From the NCBI RefSeq assembly GCF_013304445.1, contig NZ_JAAITA010000004.1:62001-126000 (forward strand): a stretch of DNA of 64,000 nucleotides, written 5' to 3'. The notes below the pieces were generated by a model, which did not search any database, had not been told where the DNA came from, and worked only from the letters and a program-made list of their open reading frames with translations. Below, piece after piece: positions 47,416-57,825 of this stretch (its first letter is position 1; every line of letters begins with the position of its first letter). The DNA comes from Blautia hansenii (GTDB lineage Bacteria > Bacillota > Clostridia > Lachnospirales > Lachnospiraceae). The position numbers were made by a program, and so were the translations under genes.

Positions 47416-50400
47416 CTAATCCAATAAAGCAAACAGGTCTTTTACCTGCTGCTCCCGTTCCATATAGGCTTCTGCCATACGCTGCAGTTCCTCTTTTTTT
47501 CCCTTTTCTCTTAGCTGCAGCATAGTGTTCAGCATCTGATATTTGCTGCTGCCCTGCATACTGCTTTCTTCTACCGTCAGAATTTCTTCCCCGGTTGTTT
47601 CCACCTTCCCGTCTTTTTCAATCACAAAATAATAATGCAGTTTTTCTCCGTAGAATAAAACAAATTCTCTGTTATAAATCCCCTGATACCGCTCCTTTAA
47701 CGGTTCGCTTTTTTCTTCTGAGGTTTCTCCCCGTTCAATATAGGAATGCAGTGTTACTCTTGCACGACGGCCTGCCCGACATTCTACAAACATTTTATCC
47801 TCCATCTGGCAGGTGCAGAGCAGTTCTCTGGGCAGCATCCGGAAAAATGCGAACTGCAGACGCTCTTTTTCACATTCCTCCAGGATTTCTTCTGCTATAT
47901 TCTTTCGCTTTTCATCCCAGACTCCGGTTTCTCCGTAATGCTTTAAAAGAGAAATTCTGCAGATGATATCACATTCCCATTTCCTCTCCATGACTTTTTC
48001 CAAAGCCTCAAAAAGAAATTGGTCTTTTTCCTTTTCTCCCAGGAAATATTCATAACACTCAAAGGTCAGATAAGAGAGAATCACCTGCTCCTTTCCGCTC
48101 TGACTGATATAATTTTCCAGCACTGCAAGACCTTTTTCATGACACACTCTGGAAAACATGCTGCATACCAGAATCTTTTCCTCCAGCTGATAGCAGTCCA
48201 ATGCAAAGCCCATAGCACGGTTCCAAAGCTGTACCATTTCCTCCACAGGGCCTTCAAAATGCTGTACCAGATACTGCAGGAGCACTTCATCATAAATACC
48301 GGCGTGCACAATGTACCCTGCCAGCAAGAGAAGTTCCTCTTCATATTCAAATTCCAGCTTCAAAATCATCTGGCTGCACAGTCTTAAAAGAACCGGCATT
48401 TCTATCCGTTCATATCCGTATTCACAAATCAGGTCATAAGCCCCTACAAACATCTCCTGTTTCACCAGAATCGTAATCAGCAGCCGTTTATTTACCCTGG
48501 CAAATGCACGGAAGTCCATTTCCTGCAGCGACTCTCTCAAATTGCGGTTATCCATCTGGGATTCATAATACAGCAGCAGCTTTTTGCGTATATTCTGCCG
48601 GTAATCCTCACAGAAAATCTCCTGTTTCAAAACTGCTTCAAAAGAAGCCACATTGGCTTCAGTCACCGGAGATTCGTGTTTCAGCTCCCCACAAGTGTGC
48701 AGCAGCATGCCCGGATATTTCTTTCCGTCCTTTCGCAGCTTCCCGGCCAGCTCCTCCAAATCCAGGAGATTGTGTACATTGTAATCCACCGTATTCACAT
48801 ATCTACGCTGACTGCTGTCCTCAAACAAAACAGCGGCATCCTTGGTATACAGTGAAATATAGGTCGTCTTATCTGTGCAAAGATACACCTGTTCCTCTTT
48901 CATAGAAGCATGGCGCACAATCACCTTTCGGATTTTGGGGTCATCGCAGTAAAGCCGATAAGTAAAGAGTACTTTTGCCAGAGCCGTCCTGACATTTTCG
49001 TCCTGAGAATCCACACAGAATTCCTGATACACCACTGCAAAATCTTCATTGATTCTTCCCTCTTTGATTTTTTCTTTTGCAAAGGTCTCCATGTTTTTCT
49101 GATAACTCTGATAAGTTTCTCTATCTATCTCTTTATTCCGAATAACGTTGCTGTAGACAAACGCCTTCTTCGTATCACTTAACGTATTGTTGTATCCGAA
49201 ATACAGGCGAATGACTTTTGGCAGTACCTTCTGATAGTTTCTGCTCATGGTTTCAATGTAATACTCATACAGCCCTGTGATTTTCAGTTCTGCCTGCACC
49301 GCCAGTTCATACCAGCGGAAATACTCCGGCTTTCTGGGTTCCCCCTTCATAATCAGCTGACAAATTCCCCTGACAGCATGAACGGAAGGGTATTTCTCAT
49401 ACACATACTGCAGGACTTCGTAAACCTTTTGGGAAAATCCTTTCATCTGTCCTGCAAGGTCAATGGCACGAAAAGCCATTTCTTCCGTGAGAATCCCGTA
49501 TTTTTTGGCAAAAAGATACACCTGTATGGTAAAAGCATTCATTTTCCGAAATGCGGAACCATCTGCTGCCGCCAGTCTGCACGCTGTCAGATAGAGAAAT
49601 GGACTCCTGCAGCCGATTCTGTACTGTTCTTCTAAGAGAAACATTTTCCTGGACTGGGTGCGCAGATTTTCTTCATCCAATTCAAAAATCATAGAAAGAA
49701 GCAGCAGACTGTCCACTCTTCTCTGATAAAGCTGATGGAGCCGCACAGCCGCAGCTTCTTTGGACTGTGTACTTCTCTCGGAAATCTCATTCAAATACAA
49801 AAACGCCCCCTCCAGAATTTCCTCCTGCTGAATCTTCTGGTTGTTTTCCAGGGAATCCAAAAGCCTTCTGGCTTCCTCCTTCCTGTCTGCGCGCACCTGT
49901 ACATAAGCTTCAAAAAGCTGGCATTCTGTGGAATAATAGCCGTTTTCCTTCAGTTCATCCAAGAGTGCTTTCATTTCGGCGCACCAGGCTTCCGTATTCT
50001 TTCTTCCAAGCTCCAAAAGCAGGAAATCTCTGGCTGCTTCCAGCCTTTTTTTCTTTTCATAAGCTGTGACATTGACCTGAATATGGCCGTTTTTCGATGC
50101 CATAATCTGGTAGGTAATGGTCTCATACACCGTTTTTATCTGAATTCTTCCGAAATTTTTCCCCTTTCCGAGACATTCCTTCCGTATGATATATTCCAAA
50201 TCATAGACACTGCCGATAAAATGCCCGTCTTGGATAACCTTTTTCTCTACTTCCAGAAAATCTCCCTCGGTCTGAATTTCAGCGCGAAGAAAACCCCATC
50301 CGCTTCTTCGGATTCTCAACGTATCTTTTAAAGAAGTCTGTACCTCATAAAGTTCCAGATTTTCTTTTTCCAGGCTTAAATGCACAGGTTCCTTCAGCCC

Positions 50401-50952
50401 CGCGCCTATAAGAAATTCTTCCAGATTCTGATACGGCACAGGCGTTTTTACCATGGAGGCATAATACGGCAGCAGTTCTTCTCTGCCTTTTAACAGCCTT
50501 TTAAAGGAAGTATCTATAAAAAGCTGGTATGCCTCTCTGAAGTCTTCCTTTGCCAGACTGACAAATTCCTCCAGAGTCCCTACCGTTCCCTGAGATGTGC
50601 GCACTTCCAACTTTTTTATTCCAACAGAAAAAGGCACCCGGTACGTTCCGATACTGGTACTTAAAACAATTTCTCCCTCTATGCAATCTGTACTGTCCAA
50701 TCCCTTGGTATCCACACCATAAGGAAGAATCATCTTTTCTCCTGAAAACTTTTCCTTACCCAGAAGAAATCTGCGATGTGTGGAATAAGCCATTCCCTTG
50801 ATTTTTCTTCCGTCTTTTGCTGCAAACTGCAGTTCTCCTCTTACCTTTTCTTCCGGCATGGTACTGAAAGAAATATGACTTGCAGACAAATCCAGACCGG
50901 GTACTTCATATTCAAATCTTCCGTTTATCAGTTGTTCCATTCGTGTCTTCAA
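47416..50952 (-). CDS. Giant helical protein, DUF5717-like
   Basis: An 1178-residue protein with no signal peptide or membrane helix. The first 300 residues are strand-rich (YEVPGLDLSASHISFSTMPE, GTYRVPFSVGIKKLEVRTSQ), resembling immunoglobulin-like modules. The remaining part is a long helical repeat array (LFEAYVQVRADRKEEARRLL, EKYPSVHAVRGICQLIMKGE), similar to TPR-type solenoids. The start is TTG 50952 next to AAAGGTGA; the first ATG (50940) is too far from it. It is the first gene of the three-gene unit, named DUF5717 in what I recall. Role unknown; large size suggests a scaffold. Confidence 0.8.
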   Translation of the reverse strand: MKTRMEQLINGRFEYEVPGLDLSASHISFSTMPEEKVRGELQFAAKDGRKIKGMAYSTHRRFLLGKEKFSGEKMILPYGVDTKGLDSTDCIEGEIVLSTSIGTYRVPFSVGIKKLEVRTSQGTVGTLEEFVSLAKEDFREAYQLFIDTSFKRLLKGREELLPYYASMVKTPVPYQNLEEFLIGAGLKEPVHLSLEKENLELYEVQTSLKDTLRIRRSGWGFLRAEIQTEGDFLEVEKKVIQDGHFIGSVYDLEYIIRKECLGKGKNFGRIQIKTVYETITYQIMASKNGHIQVNVTAYEKKKRLEAARDFLLLELGRKNTEAWCAEMKALLDELKENGYYSTECQLFEAYVQVRADRKEEARRLLDSLENNQKIQQEEILEGAFLYLNEISERSTQSKEAAAVRLHQLYQRRVDSLLLLSMIFELDEENLRTQSRKMFLLEEQYRIGCRSPFLYLTACRLAAADGSAFRKMNAFTIQVYLFAKKYGILTEEMAFRAIDLAGQMKGFSQKVYEVLQYVYEKYPSVHAVRGICQLIMKGEPRKPEYFRWYELAVQAELKITGLYEYYIETMSRNYQKVLPKVIRLYFGYNNTLSDTKKAFVYSNVIRNKEIDRETYQSYQKNMETFAKEKIKEGRINEDFAVVYQEFCVDSQDENVRTALAKVLFTYRLYCDDPKIRKVIVRHASMKEEQVYLCTDKTTYISLYTKDAAVLFEDSSQRRYVNTVDYNVHNLLDLEELAGKLRKDGKKYPGMLLHTCGELKHESPVTEANVASFEAVLKQEIFCEDYRQNIRKKLLLYYESQMDNRNLRESLQEMDFRAFARVNKRLLITILVKQEMFVGAYDLICEYGYERIEMPVLLRLCSQMILKLEFEYEEELLLLAGYIVHAGIYDEVLLQYLVQHFEGPVEEMVQLWNRAMGFALDCYQLEEKILVCSMFSRVCHEKGLAVLENYISQSGKEQVILSYLTFECYEYFLGEKEKDQFLFEALEKVMERKWECDIICRISLLKHYGETGVWDEKRKNIAEEILEECEKERLQFAFFRMLPRELLCTCQMEDKMFVECRAGRRARVTLHSYIERGETSEEKSEPLKERYQGIYNREFVLFYGEKLHYYFVIEKDGKVETTGEEILTVEESSMQGSSKYQMLNTMLQLREKGKKEELQRMAEAYMEREQQVKDLFALLD

Positions 50953-51001
50953 AATATCACCTTTGCCCTGTTTTATTTATAAAAATCTGATTATTGAATA
51001 A

Positions 51002-51031
51002 TTGACAATATTCTGCTACTATGAATTATAC
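51002..51031 (+). promoter_or_regulatory. Promoter of the aminotransferase gene
   Basis: TTGACA (51002-51007) with TTATAC (51026-51031) 18 bases on. The intergenic stretch is shared with the divergent DUF5717-like gene. Confidence 0.6.
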
Positions 51032-51105
51032 ACTACAAACTTCTGCTGTGCAACTTCAATACACAGCCTGTTTTGGAACATTTTTTTACCAAAAGGAGGT
51101 TTTTT

Positions 51106-52212
51106 ATGCTGAAACACAAGGATCATTTTCACGGCAGCGACCTGGAAAAAATTGAGGAAATCTATCATATAAAGAAAGAAGACATTACCAGCTTTTCCGC
51201 CAATGTCAACCCTCTTGGGATTTCTCCCTTACTGAAAGAGACCCTGGCGAAACATGTAAACGCTATTACTTCCTATCCTGACAGAGACTACACAGGACTC
51301 AGAAAAAGTATCTGCCAGTACACGGGGGCACAGTTTGAAAATATCATTGTGGGAAACGGCTCTACAGAATTGATTTCTCTCTTTATCCAGACCACACATC
51401 CTCAAAAAGCCCTGATTCTGGGACCTACCTATTCGGAATATGAACGGGAAATCGCTCTGGAGGGAGGCCACACCCTTTATTATCCGCTGAAAGAAGAGGA
51501 TGATTTTCAAATGGATGTGGCAGATTTCTGCCAACATCTGAATGACAGTCTGGATTTGCTGGTACTGTGCAATCCCAACAATCCCACTTCCACGGCCATT
51601 GCCAGAAAAGATATGCGGAAAATCCTGGATAAAGCCCTGCAGTACGGCATTTCCGTCATGGTAGATGAAACGTATGAGGAGTTTACAGACCCCAAAAGTA
51701 AAATTTCCGCAATTCCCCTTACCAATAATTACAACAATCTGATTGTTTTAAGGGGAATCTCCAAATTTTTCGCAGCTCCCGGACTGCGGCTGGGTTATGC
51801 GGTTACCGGAAACCCTGACCTGCTGAAATACATCAACACCCGTAAAAATCCCTGGACCATTAACAGTCTTGCAGAAATCGCAGGCTGCATTATGTTTTCC
51901 GACAAGGAATATATCGAGAAAACCAAAAGCCTGATTACTGCGGAAAGAGAACACCTTTATTCTCTGCTTTCTACCTGGGACAGCGTAAAGGTATACCCTT
52001 CCTGCTCGAATTTTCTGCTTATGAAAATTTTAAAAGAGGATATTACTTCTGAAATGATTTTTGATTTCTGTATCCGAAGGGGATTGATGATTCGGGATTG
52101 CTCTACATTTCCGTTTTTAGATAATTCTTTTATCCGATTCTGTGTCATGAGTCCTGAAAAGAATCATGAATTGATAGAAGCATTTCGTGAAATCTTAGAA
52201 GAAACAAAATAA
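51106..52212 (+). CDS. Class I/II aminotransferase, CobD/HisC-like
   Basis: A 368-residue PLP enzyme. Evidence: SANVNPLGISPLLKETL near the start, the PLP-site segments GNGSTELIS, CNPNNPTST and MVDETYEEF, and the lysine region RGISKFFAAPGLRLGYA with the Schiff-base Lys. The start (DHFHGSDLEKIEEIYHIKKE) is like L-threonine-O-3-phosphate decarboxylase CobD and histidinol-phosphate aminotransferase; DFSANVNP-type openings favour CobD. No cobalamin genes are next to it, so the reaction is not settled. AAAGGAGG lies seven bases before ATG 51106. Confidence 0.85.
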   Translation: MLKHKDHFHGSDLEKIEEIYHIKKEDITSFSANVNPLGISPLLKETLAKHVNAITSYPDRDYTGLRKSICQYTGAQFENIIVGNGSTELISLFIQTTHPQKALILGPTYSEYEREIALEGGHTLYYPLKEEDDFQMDVADFCQHLNDSLDLLVLCNPNNPTSTAIARKDMRKILDKALQYGISVMVDETYEEFTDPKSKISAIPLTNNYNNLIVLRGISKFFAAPGLRLGYAVTGNPDLLKYINTRKNPWTINSLAEIAGCIMFSDKEYIEKTKSLITAEREHLYSLLSTWDSVKVYPSCSNFLLMKILKEDITSEMIFDFCIRRGLMIRDCSTFPFLDNSFIRFCVMSPEKNHELIEAFREILEETK

Positions 52213-52213
52213 T

Positions 52214-52274
52214 CTTTTTCAAGGCGCCGCTGTTTTGAATCTCAAACTCAAAACAGCGGCTGTACCTTGAAAAA
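52214..52274. terminator. Bidirectional terminator
   Basis: CTTTTTCAAGG and ACCTTGAAAAAG enclose GCTGTTTTGA/TCAAAACAGC, a long symmetric hairpin with T-runs on both strands between the convergent aminotransferase and purC genes. Confidence 0.85.
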
Positions 52275-52310
52275 GCTATCTTATCCTGCAAGAAATAGCA
52301 ATACAACTTT

Positions 52311-53180
52311 TTAGAATTTTTCTCCGGAAAGCAGTTCATATGCTTCCACATATTTGTCTACGGTCTTTTTCACTACTTCCTCCGGAAGAAGGAAATCGCT
52401 TTCAGGATTTGCTTTCAGCCAGTCCCGCACATACTGTTTGTCAAAAGATGGCTGTCCCTGTCCCGGTTTGTAGCCTTCTAACGGCCAGAATCTGGAGCTG
52501 TCCGGTGTGAGCATTTCATCCCCCAGTACCACTTCTCCGTTTTCGTCCAGACCAAATTCAAATTTTGTATCTGCAATAATGATATTTTTTGTCAGTGCGT
52601 ATTCTGCACATTTTTTATAAAGAGCAATGGTGTAATCACGGATTTTCTCTGCGTACTCTCTTCCTCTTCCCGGATGAAGTTTTTCCAGAGTTTCTACGGT
52701 TTCTTCAAAAGAAACGTGTTCGTCATGGTCGCCAAGCTCTGCTTTTGTTGTCGGTGTATAGATTGGTTCAGGCAGTTTATCAGACTCCTGTAACCCTTCC
52801 GGCAGTTCAATGCCGCATACAGTTCCATTTTCCTGGTAACTAGCCCAGCCGCTTCCTGTAATATATCCTCGAACAATACATTCTACAGGCAGCATATCCA
52901 GCTTCTGGCACAGCATAGCATGTCCTTCAAATTCCGGTTTCTGGAAAAATTCCGGCATTTCTTTTACATCTGTGGAAATCATATGGTTCGGAACAATATC
53001 TTTCGTAAAATCGAACCAGAATTTAGACATCTTTGTCAGGACAACGCCCTTGTCTGTAATCTTGTTTTTCAAAATGTAGTCAAATGCGGAAATCCGGTCA
53101 GTTGCATAGATAACCAGCTTATCTCCAATATCATATACCTGACGCACTTTTCCTTCTTTAAATGGTTTGTACTCCTGCAT
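52311..53180 (-). CDS. purC: SAICAR synthetase
   Basis: A 289-residue enzyme condensing CAIR with aspartate in purine synthesis. The N-terminus KPFKEGKVRQVYDIGDKLVI, then TDRISAFDYIL, PVECIVRGYITGSGW and LIVD-like DTKFEFGLDENGEVVLGDEM are typical. It belongs to the longer (about 290 residue) form. The gene is alone, with AGAGGAAAGGTG upstream and convergent with the aminotransferase gene. Confidence 0.96.
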   Translation of the reverse strand: MQEYKPFKEGKVRQVYDIGDKLVIYATDRISAFDYILKNKITDKGVVLTKMSKFWFDFTKDIVPNHMISTDVKEMPEFFQKPEFEGHAMLCQKLDMLPVECIVRGYITGSGWASYQENGTVCGIELPEGLQESDKLPEPIYTPTTKAELGDHDEHVSFEETVETLEKLHPGRGREYAEKIRDYTIALYKKCAEYALTKNIIIADTKFEFGLDENGEVVLGDEMLTPDSSRFWPLEGYKPGQGQPSFDKQYVRDWLKANPESDFLLPEEVVKKTVDKYVEAYELLSGEKF

Positions 53181-53324
53181 GTTTTCACCTTTCCTCTTGC
53201 TTAATAGTAGTTGATTCTTCTTTATTGTAACAAATTTCCCGAAAAAGGGAATAGAATTCCTGAAAAAAATACAAAATTTTTCTGTTTCGACAGATACTCT
53301 ATCCGTTTGCCAAAACGTTCTTCT

Positions 53325-56300
53325 TTATTGAAAATCAAACAGCGACATCTGATTAGACTGTGGCAGTTTCCCAAACAGGCCCAAATCATTCATCAAGTCA
53401 ATCGTAGAAGCCGTCACCTTTGTCCGGTTTCGGAAGTCATCCAGAGACAAAAATTCTCCCTCTTCTGCCGCAGCCACCACAGCGTCGGCGGCTCTGTCCC
53501 CCAATCCTTCAATGGTATCCAGCGCAGGCATCAACTTATCCCCTTTTATCTGGAAGGTATGCGCATTGGCTTTATAAATATCAATAGGCACAAACTCAAA
53601 TCCTCTTGCATACATCTCCTGCACAATTTTCATGTCTTTATAGGTATCCTGCTCTTTCTTGCTGAGCGTATCCTTTCTCCGCTCATAATCATCCATAAAA
53701 TACTCCAGTTTTTCCTTTCCCTGGCACATGATTTCATAGGAAAATGCCGTAGCGCGTATACTGAAATACGCCGCATAATATGCCAACGGATGAAAGATTT
53801 TACAGTAGGCAATGCGCCAGCCCATCATAACGTAAGCCGCTGCATGGGCTTTTGGGAACATGTATTTAATCTTTTTACAGGAAGCAATATACCAGTCCGG
53901 AACATCGTGCTTTTTCATCTCTTCTTCCCATTCCGGCTTCAAACCTTTCCCTTTACGGACACTCTCCATAATGGTAAAAGCCTGCCCGTGTTCCAGGCCC
54001 TTATTGATAAGATAAATCATGATATCATCTCGGGTACAGATACAAGTGGTAATGGTTGCTGTACCGGATTTAATCAAATCCTGCGCATTCCCTAGCCACA
54101 CATCCGTACCATGGGAAAGACCGGAAATACGCACTAAATCCGAAAAAGAAGTGGGGTTGGCGTCAATTAACATCTGCATGGCAAAATCGGTGCCAAACTC
54201 CGGAATCCCCAGACAGCCAAGAGGACAGCCGCGGATATCTGCCGGGGTAACTCCAAGGGCATCTGTACTCTTAAACAGAGACATAACCTCCTTGGAATCC
54301 AGCGGAATTTCCCTGGCATTAATTCCCGTAAGGTCTTCTAACATACGAATCATGGTAGGATCATCGTGCCCCAGAATATCCAGCTTCAGCAAATTGGAAT
54401 CAATGGAGTGATAATCAAAATGGGTGGTAATAATGTCGCTGTTCATATCATTAGCCGGGTGCTGTACCGGAGTGAATTCTTCGATATCCCAGCCGATGGG
54501 AAGAACAATGATTCCTCCCGGGTGCTGCCCTGTGGTACGGCGGATACCGGTGCACCCCTGCACAATCCGGTTAATCTCGCAGTAACGCTTTCTCTGCCCC
54601 CGTTCCTCATAATATTTTTTCACATATCCGAAAGCTGTTTTCTCTGCCAGCGTACCGATTGTTCCCGCCTTAAAAGTCTGTCCTGCGCCGAAAATAACCT
54701 CTACATAGCGGTGGGCTTTTCCCTGATAATCCCCGGAAAAGTTCAAGTCAATATCCGGTTCCTTATCTCCTTTAAACCCCAGGAAGGTTTCAAAAGGAAT
54801 GTCAAATCCCTCTTTAATCAGAGGCTCTCCACACACCGGACACTTCTTATCCGGCATGTCGCAGCCCGCTCTTCCCGAATAAGCCCGCACTTCCTCAGAA
54901 TCGAAGTCCGAGTAATGGCATTTCGCGCAATAATAATGAGGGCTTAAAGGATTTACCTCTGTAATTCCCGACATGGTTGCCGCAAAAGAAGAGCCTACCG
55001 AGCCTCGGGAGCCTACCAGATAACCGTCGCTGTTGCTCTTCCATACCAGCTTCTGCGCAATCATATACATAACCGCATATCCGTTTGAAATAATAGAATT
55101 CAGTTCTCTTTCCAAACGCTCCTCCACGGCTTTTGGAAGATTGTCCCCGTAGATTTCATGGGCTTTATTGTAACAGATTTCCCGCAGCATATTATCCGAA
55201 TTTTCAATCACCGGCGGACATTTTCCTTTGTGAATAGGAGAAATTTTCTCCACCATATCTGCAATTTTGTTCGGGTTGGTAATGACAATTTCCTCTGCCT
55301 TTTCCCGCCCCAGATAAGAGAATTCTTCCAACATTTCCTCTGTTGTACGCAGGTACAGCGGAGCCTGGTCATCTGCATCATCAAAACCTTTCCCCGCCAT
55401 AATAATTCTCCGGTACACCTCATCTCCCGGTTCCAGAAAATGCACATCACAGGTTCCCACCACCGGTTTATTAAAGGCTTCTCCCAGCTTCACAATCTTT
55501 CGATTAATCTCCTGCAAATCCTCTTCACAAGTAATGTCGGAACGGTCCTCGCTGCGAATCATAAAGGCATTGTTGCCCAGCGGCTGAATCTCCAGATAAT
55601 CATAAAAATTCACTAATCGGGCAATTTCCGCCTCCGGTCTGCCGTTTAATACGGCCTGATACAGTTCCCCTGCTTCACAGGCTGAACCAATAATCAATCC
55701 CTCCCGGTACTTCAAAAACAGGCTTTTTGGCACACGGGGACGCCTGTGATAATAAACCAGGTGAGAATCCGAAATCAAGTGGTACAGATTCACCCTTCCA
55801 ATATCATTTTTCGCCAGAATAATGGCGTGATAGGTAGGCATTTTCTGAATAGAATTCACGGAAACCGCACCTTTTTCATTCAACTCATCCAGATTGAAAA
55901 TATCTCTTTCCCTGCACATCTGAAGAAATTTCACAAAAATTTCAGCCGTACATGCTGCGTCATCCACGGCTCTGTGGTGATGTTCCAAAGAAACTCCCAC
56001 GGCCTTTGCCACAGTATCCAGCTTAAAACGATTTAACTGAGGCAGCAGAAAACGAGCCATTCCCACGGTATCCACAATGGTATCCTCTCTCTCTATCCCC
56101 AAATCCTCATAATTTTTCTTAATAAAACTCATATCGAATTCTGCGTTGTGAGCCACCATCACACAGCCCCTGCAGAACTCCTCGAAACGGGGCAGAATCA
56201 CATCAATGGTAGGAGCCTCTGCCACCATACTGTCATTAATGCTGGTTAACTGCTCAATGCGAAAAGGAATGGGAATTTCCGGATTCACAAACTCGGAAAA

Positions 56301-57806
56301 CCGCTCGGTAATGTTTCCGTTTACCACCTTAACCGCACCGATTTCAATGATTTTGTCCTTCATGGCAGAAAAACCGGTGGTCTCGATATCAAAGACCACA
56401 TAAGGAGCGTCCAGGCTCTGCCCCTGACTTTTCTGGACAATTCCTTTCAAATCATCCACCAGATAAGCCTCCACACCGTAAATCACCTTAAAGTCCGAAT
56501 CCTGCGGCACTACGCCGCCCCAGGCGTCAAAACAGTGATTGGCTTCAGGGAAAGCCTGTACCACTCCATGGTCCGTAATGGCAATGGCCTTATGTCCCCA
56601 CTCATACGCTCTCTTAATAATAGACTTTGCGTCAGAAACACCGTCCATATCGCTCATTTTGGTGTGGCAGTGCAGCTCTACACGCTTTTGTGGATAATTA
56701 TCGGAGCGCACAGTTCCAAAACTGGCAATCTTTTTAATCCCCACTACAGAGCCAATGGTCAGCTCACTGTCAAAGCGGTCTATGGTGGTAATTCCCTTTA
56801 ATTTTACAAAGGCTTTTTCTTTTACCCCTTCGGTAATCTCCTCTACCTGGTCGTTGCGGGCAAACATTTTTACCGTAATGGAATCCGTAAAATCCGTAAT
56901 AGAAAAGATAATGATGGTCTTTTCGTTGCGGATTTCCCGCTTCTCCAGGCTCATAATCTGACCGCGGATACACACCTCTCCCATCTCTGTCTGCACGGTT
57001 TCTAAAGGAAGCGCCTCATCCTCGAAGTCTCTTCCGTACAATACATCCGGATTATCCGAGCGCTTGACACTCCGTCTGAAATCAGAGGAAAACTTCTCGT
57101 TTTTCCCCTTAGTTCTGGGTGTTTTCTCTCCGCTGCCAACCTGTTTTGCACTCTTCTTTTCTGTATTTTTTACTTCTTCTTTTCGTTCCTCTGCCGTATT
57201 CTCCGCCTCTTCTTTTCCTTTTCCAAGAGTTGACATTTCTATAATATGCGCAGCCTCCTGCGCAATGCGAATATCACTGTTCTTTCGGAATCTGCTTTCC
57301 TTTGCTTCCTGATATTCGGCTTCCACTTTCAGAGAAAATTCACACCGCTCACAGAACACCTTTTCCATATAGTGAATCAGTTCCTCTTCTTTACTTCTTG
57401 CCAGTACTGTGGACTGCAAAAGCATATGCATGGTATTGGTTTCCGGAAACGTAATAACAGCATTCCGGAACATATTAAAGACCAGAATGCTGTAATTTTT
57501 TAGTTCCAGTCCCATGGAAGACTGATACGCTTCAAAGAATAATTGGGGCGTATACTGGCTGGAAAGTGTAAATTTCTCCAACACCTTAACCTCCATGGGA
57601 ACTCCCCTGAAACACTGGGACGCAATGGCTCTCTCCAGTGCGTAGATATACTTTTTATGAATCCACTGCCGGCTTCGGATATAAACCCGAATATGGTCCT
57701 TTCTCTGGTTCACGGATACCTTTGTTACCACAACCTCTTCCAACAGGGCTTTCAGTTCTCCGTTTAATTCCAGATTCCGGAACACATCCAGAAATTCCTT
57801 TTCCAT
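53325..57806 (-). CDS. polC: DNA polymerase III alpha subunit, PolC type
   Basis: A 1493-residue Gram-positive replicative polymerase. Domains in order: N-terminal domains, OB fold (EVCIRGQIMSLEKREIRNEK), PHP domain (VELHCHTKMSDMDGVSD), the inserted DEDD proofreading exonuclease (YVVFDIETTGFSAMKDKIIE and ARVHNAEFDMSFIKKNYEDL-like VAHNAEFDMSF), then PHP remainder, zinc-binding four cysteines (CAKCHYSDFDS, CPVCGEPL) and the polymerase core with KEPDIDLNFSGDYQ and TGQHPGGIIVLP. The end is LPQSNQMSLFDFQ, matching the clamp-binding QMSLF motif. ATG 57806 follows GGAGG by ten bases, preferred to 57842. It is 19 bases after ispG. Confidence 0.97.
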   Translation of the reverse strand: MEKEFLDVFRNLELNGELKALLEEVVVTKVSVNQRKDHIRVYIRSRQWIHKKYIYALERAIASQCFRGVPMEVKVLEKFTLSSQYTPQLFFEAYQSSMGLELKNYSILVFNMFRNAVITFPETNTMHMLLQSTVLARSKEEELIHYMEKVFCERCEFSLKVEAEYQEAKESRFRKNSDIRIAQEAAHIIEMSTLGKGKEEAENTAEERKEEVKNTEKKSAKQVGSGEKTPRTKGKNEKFSSDFRRSVKRSDNPDVLYGRDFEDEALPLETVQTEMGEVCIRGQIMSLEKREIRNEKTIIIFSITDFTDSITVKMFARNDQVEEITEGVKEKAFVKLKGITTIDRFDSELTIGSVVGIKKIASFGTVRSDNYPQKRVELHCHTKMSDMDGVSDAKSIIKRAYEWGHKAIAITDHGVVQAFPEANHCFDAWGGVVPQDSDFKVIYGVEAYLVDDLKGIVQKSQGQSLDAPYVVFDIETTGFSAMKDKIIEIGAVKVVNGNITERFSEFVNPEIPIPFRIEQLTSINDSMVAEAPTIDVILPRFEEFCRGCVMVAHNAEFDMSFIKKNYEDLGIEREDTIVDTVGMARFLLPQLNRFKLDTVAKAVGVSLEHHHRAVDDAACTAEIFVKFLQMCRERDIFNLDELNEKGAVSVNSIQKMPTYHAIILAKNDIGRVNLYHLISDSHLVYYHRRPRVPKSLFLKYREGLIIGSACEAGELYQAVLNGRPEAEIARLVNFYDYLEIQPLGNNAFMIRSEDRSDITCEEDLQEINRKIVKLGEAFNKPVVGTCDVHFLEPGDEVYRRIIMAGKGFDDADDQAPLYLRTTEEMLEEFSYLGREKAEEIVITNPNKIADMVEKISPIHKGKCPPVIENSDNMLREICYNKAHEIYGDNLPKAVEERLERELNSIISNGYAVMYMIAQKLVWKSNSDGYLVGSRGSVGSSFAATMSGITEVNPLSPHYYCAKCHYSDFDSEEVRAYSGRAGCDMPDKKCPVCGEPLIKEGFDIPFETFLGFKGDKEPDIDLNFSGDYQGKAHRYVEVIFGAGQTFKAGTIGTLAEKTAFGYVKKYYEERGQRKRYCEINRIVQGCTGIRRTTGQHPGGIIVLPIGWDIEEFTPVQHPANDMNSDIITTHFDYHSIDSNLLKLDILGHDDPTMIRMLEDLTGINAREIPLDSKEVMSLFKSTDALGVTPADIRGCPLGCLGIPEFGTDFAMQMLIDANPTSFSDLVRISGLSHGTDVWLGNAQDLIKSGTATITTCICTRDDIMIYLINKGLEHGQAFTIMESVRKGKGLKPEWEEEMKKHDVPDWYIASCKKIKYMFPKAHAAAYVMMGWRIAYCKIFHPLAYYAAYFSIRATAFSYEIMCQGKEKLEYFMDDYERRKDTLSKKEQDTYKDMKIVQEMYARGFEFVPIDIYKANAHTFQIKGDKLMPALDTIEGLGDRAADAVVAAAEEGEFLSLDDFRNRTKVTASTIDLMNDLGLFGKLPQSNQMSLFDFQ

Positions 57807-57825
57807 AACCGCATTGCCTCCATCT

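Noticed and set aside
53211-54095. Plus-strand open frame of 294 codons
   Set aside because: Antisense to the end of polC; composition reflects the reverse complement of polymerase codons.
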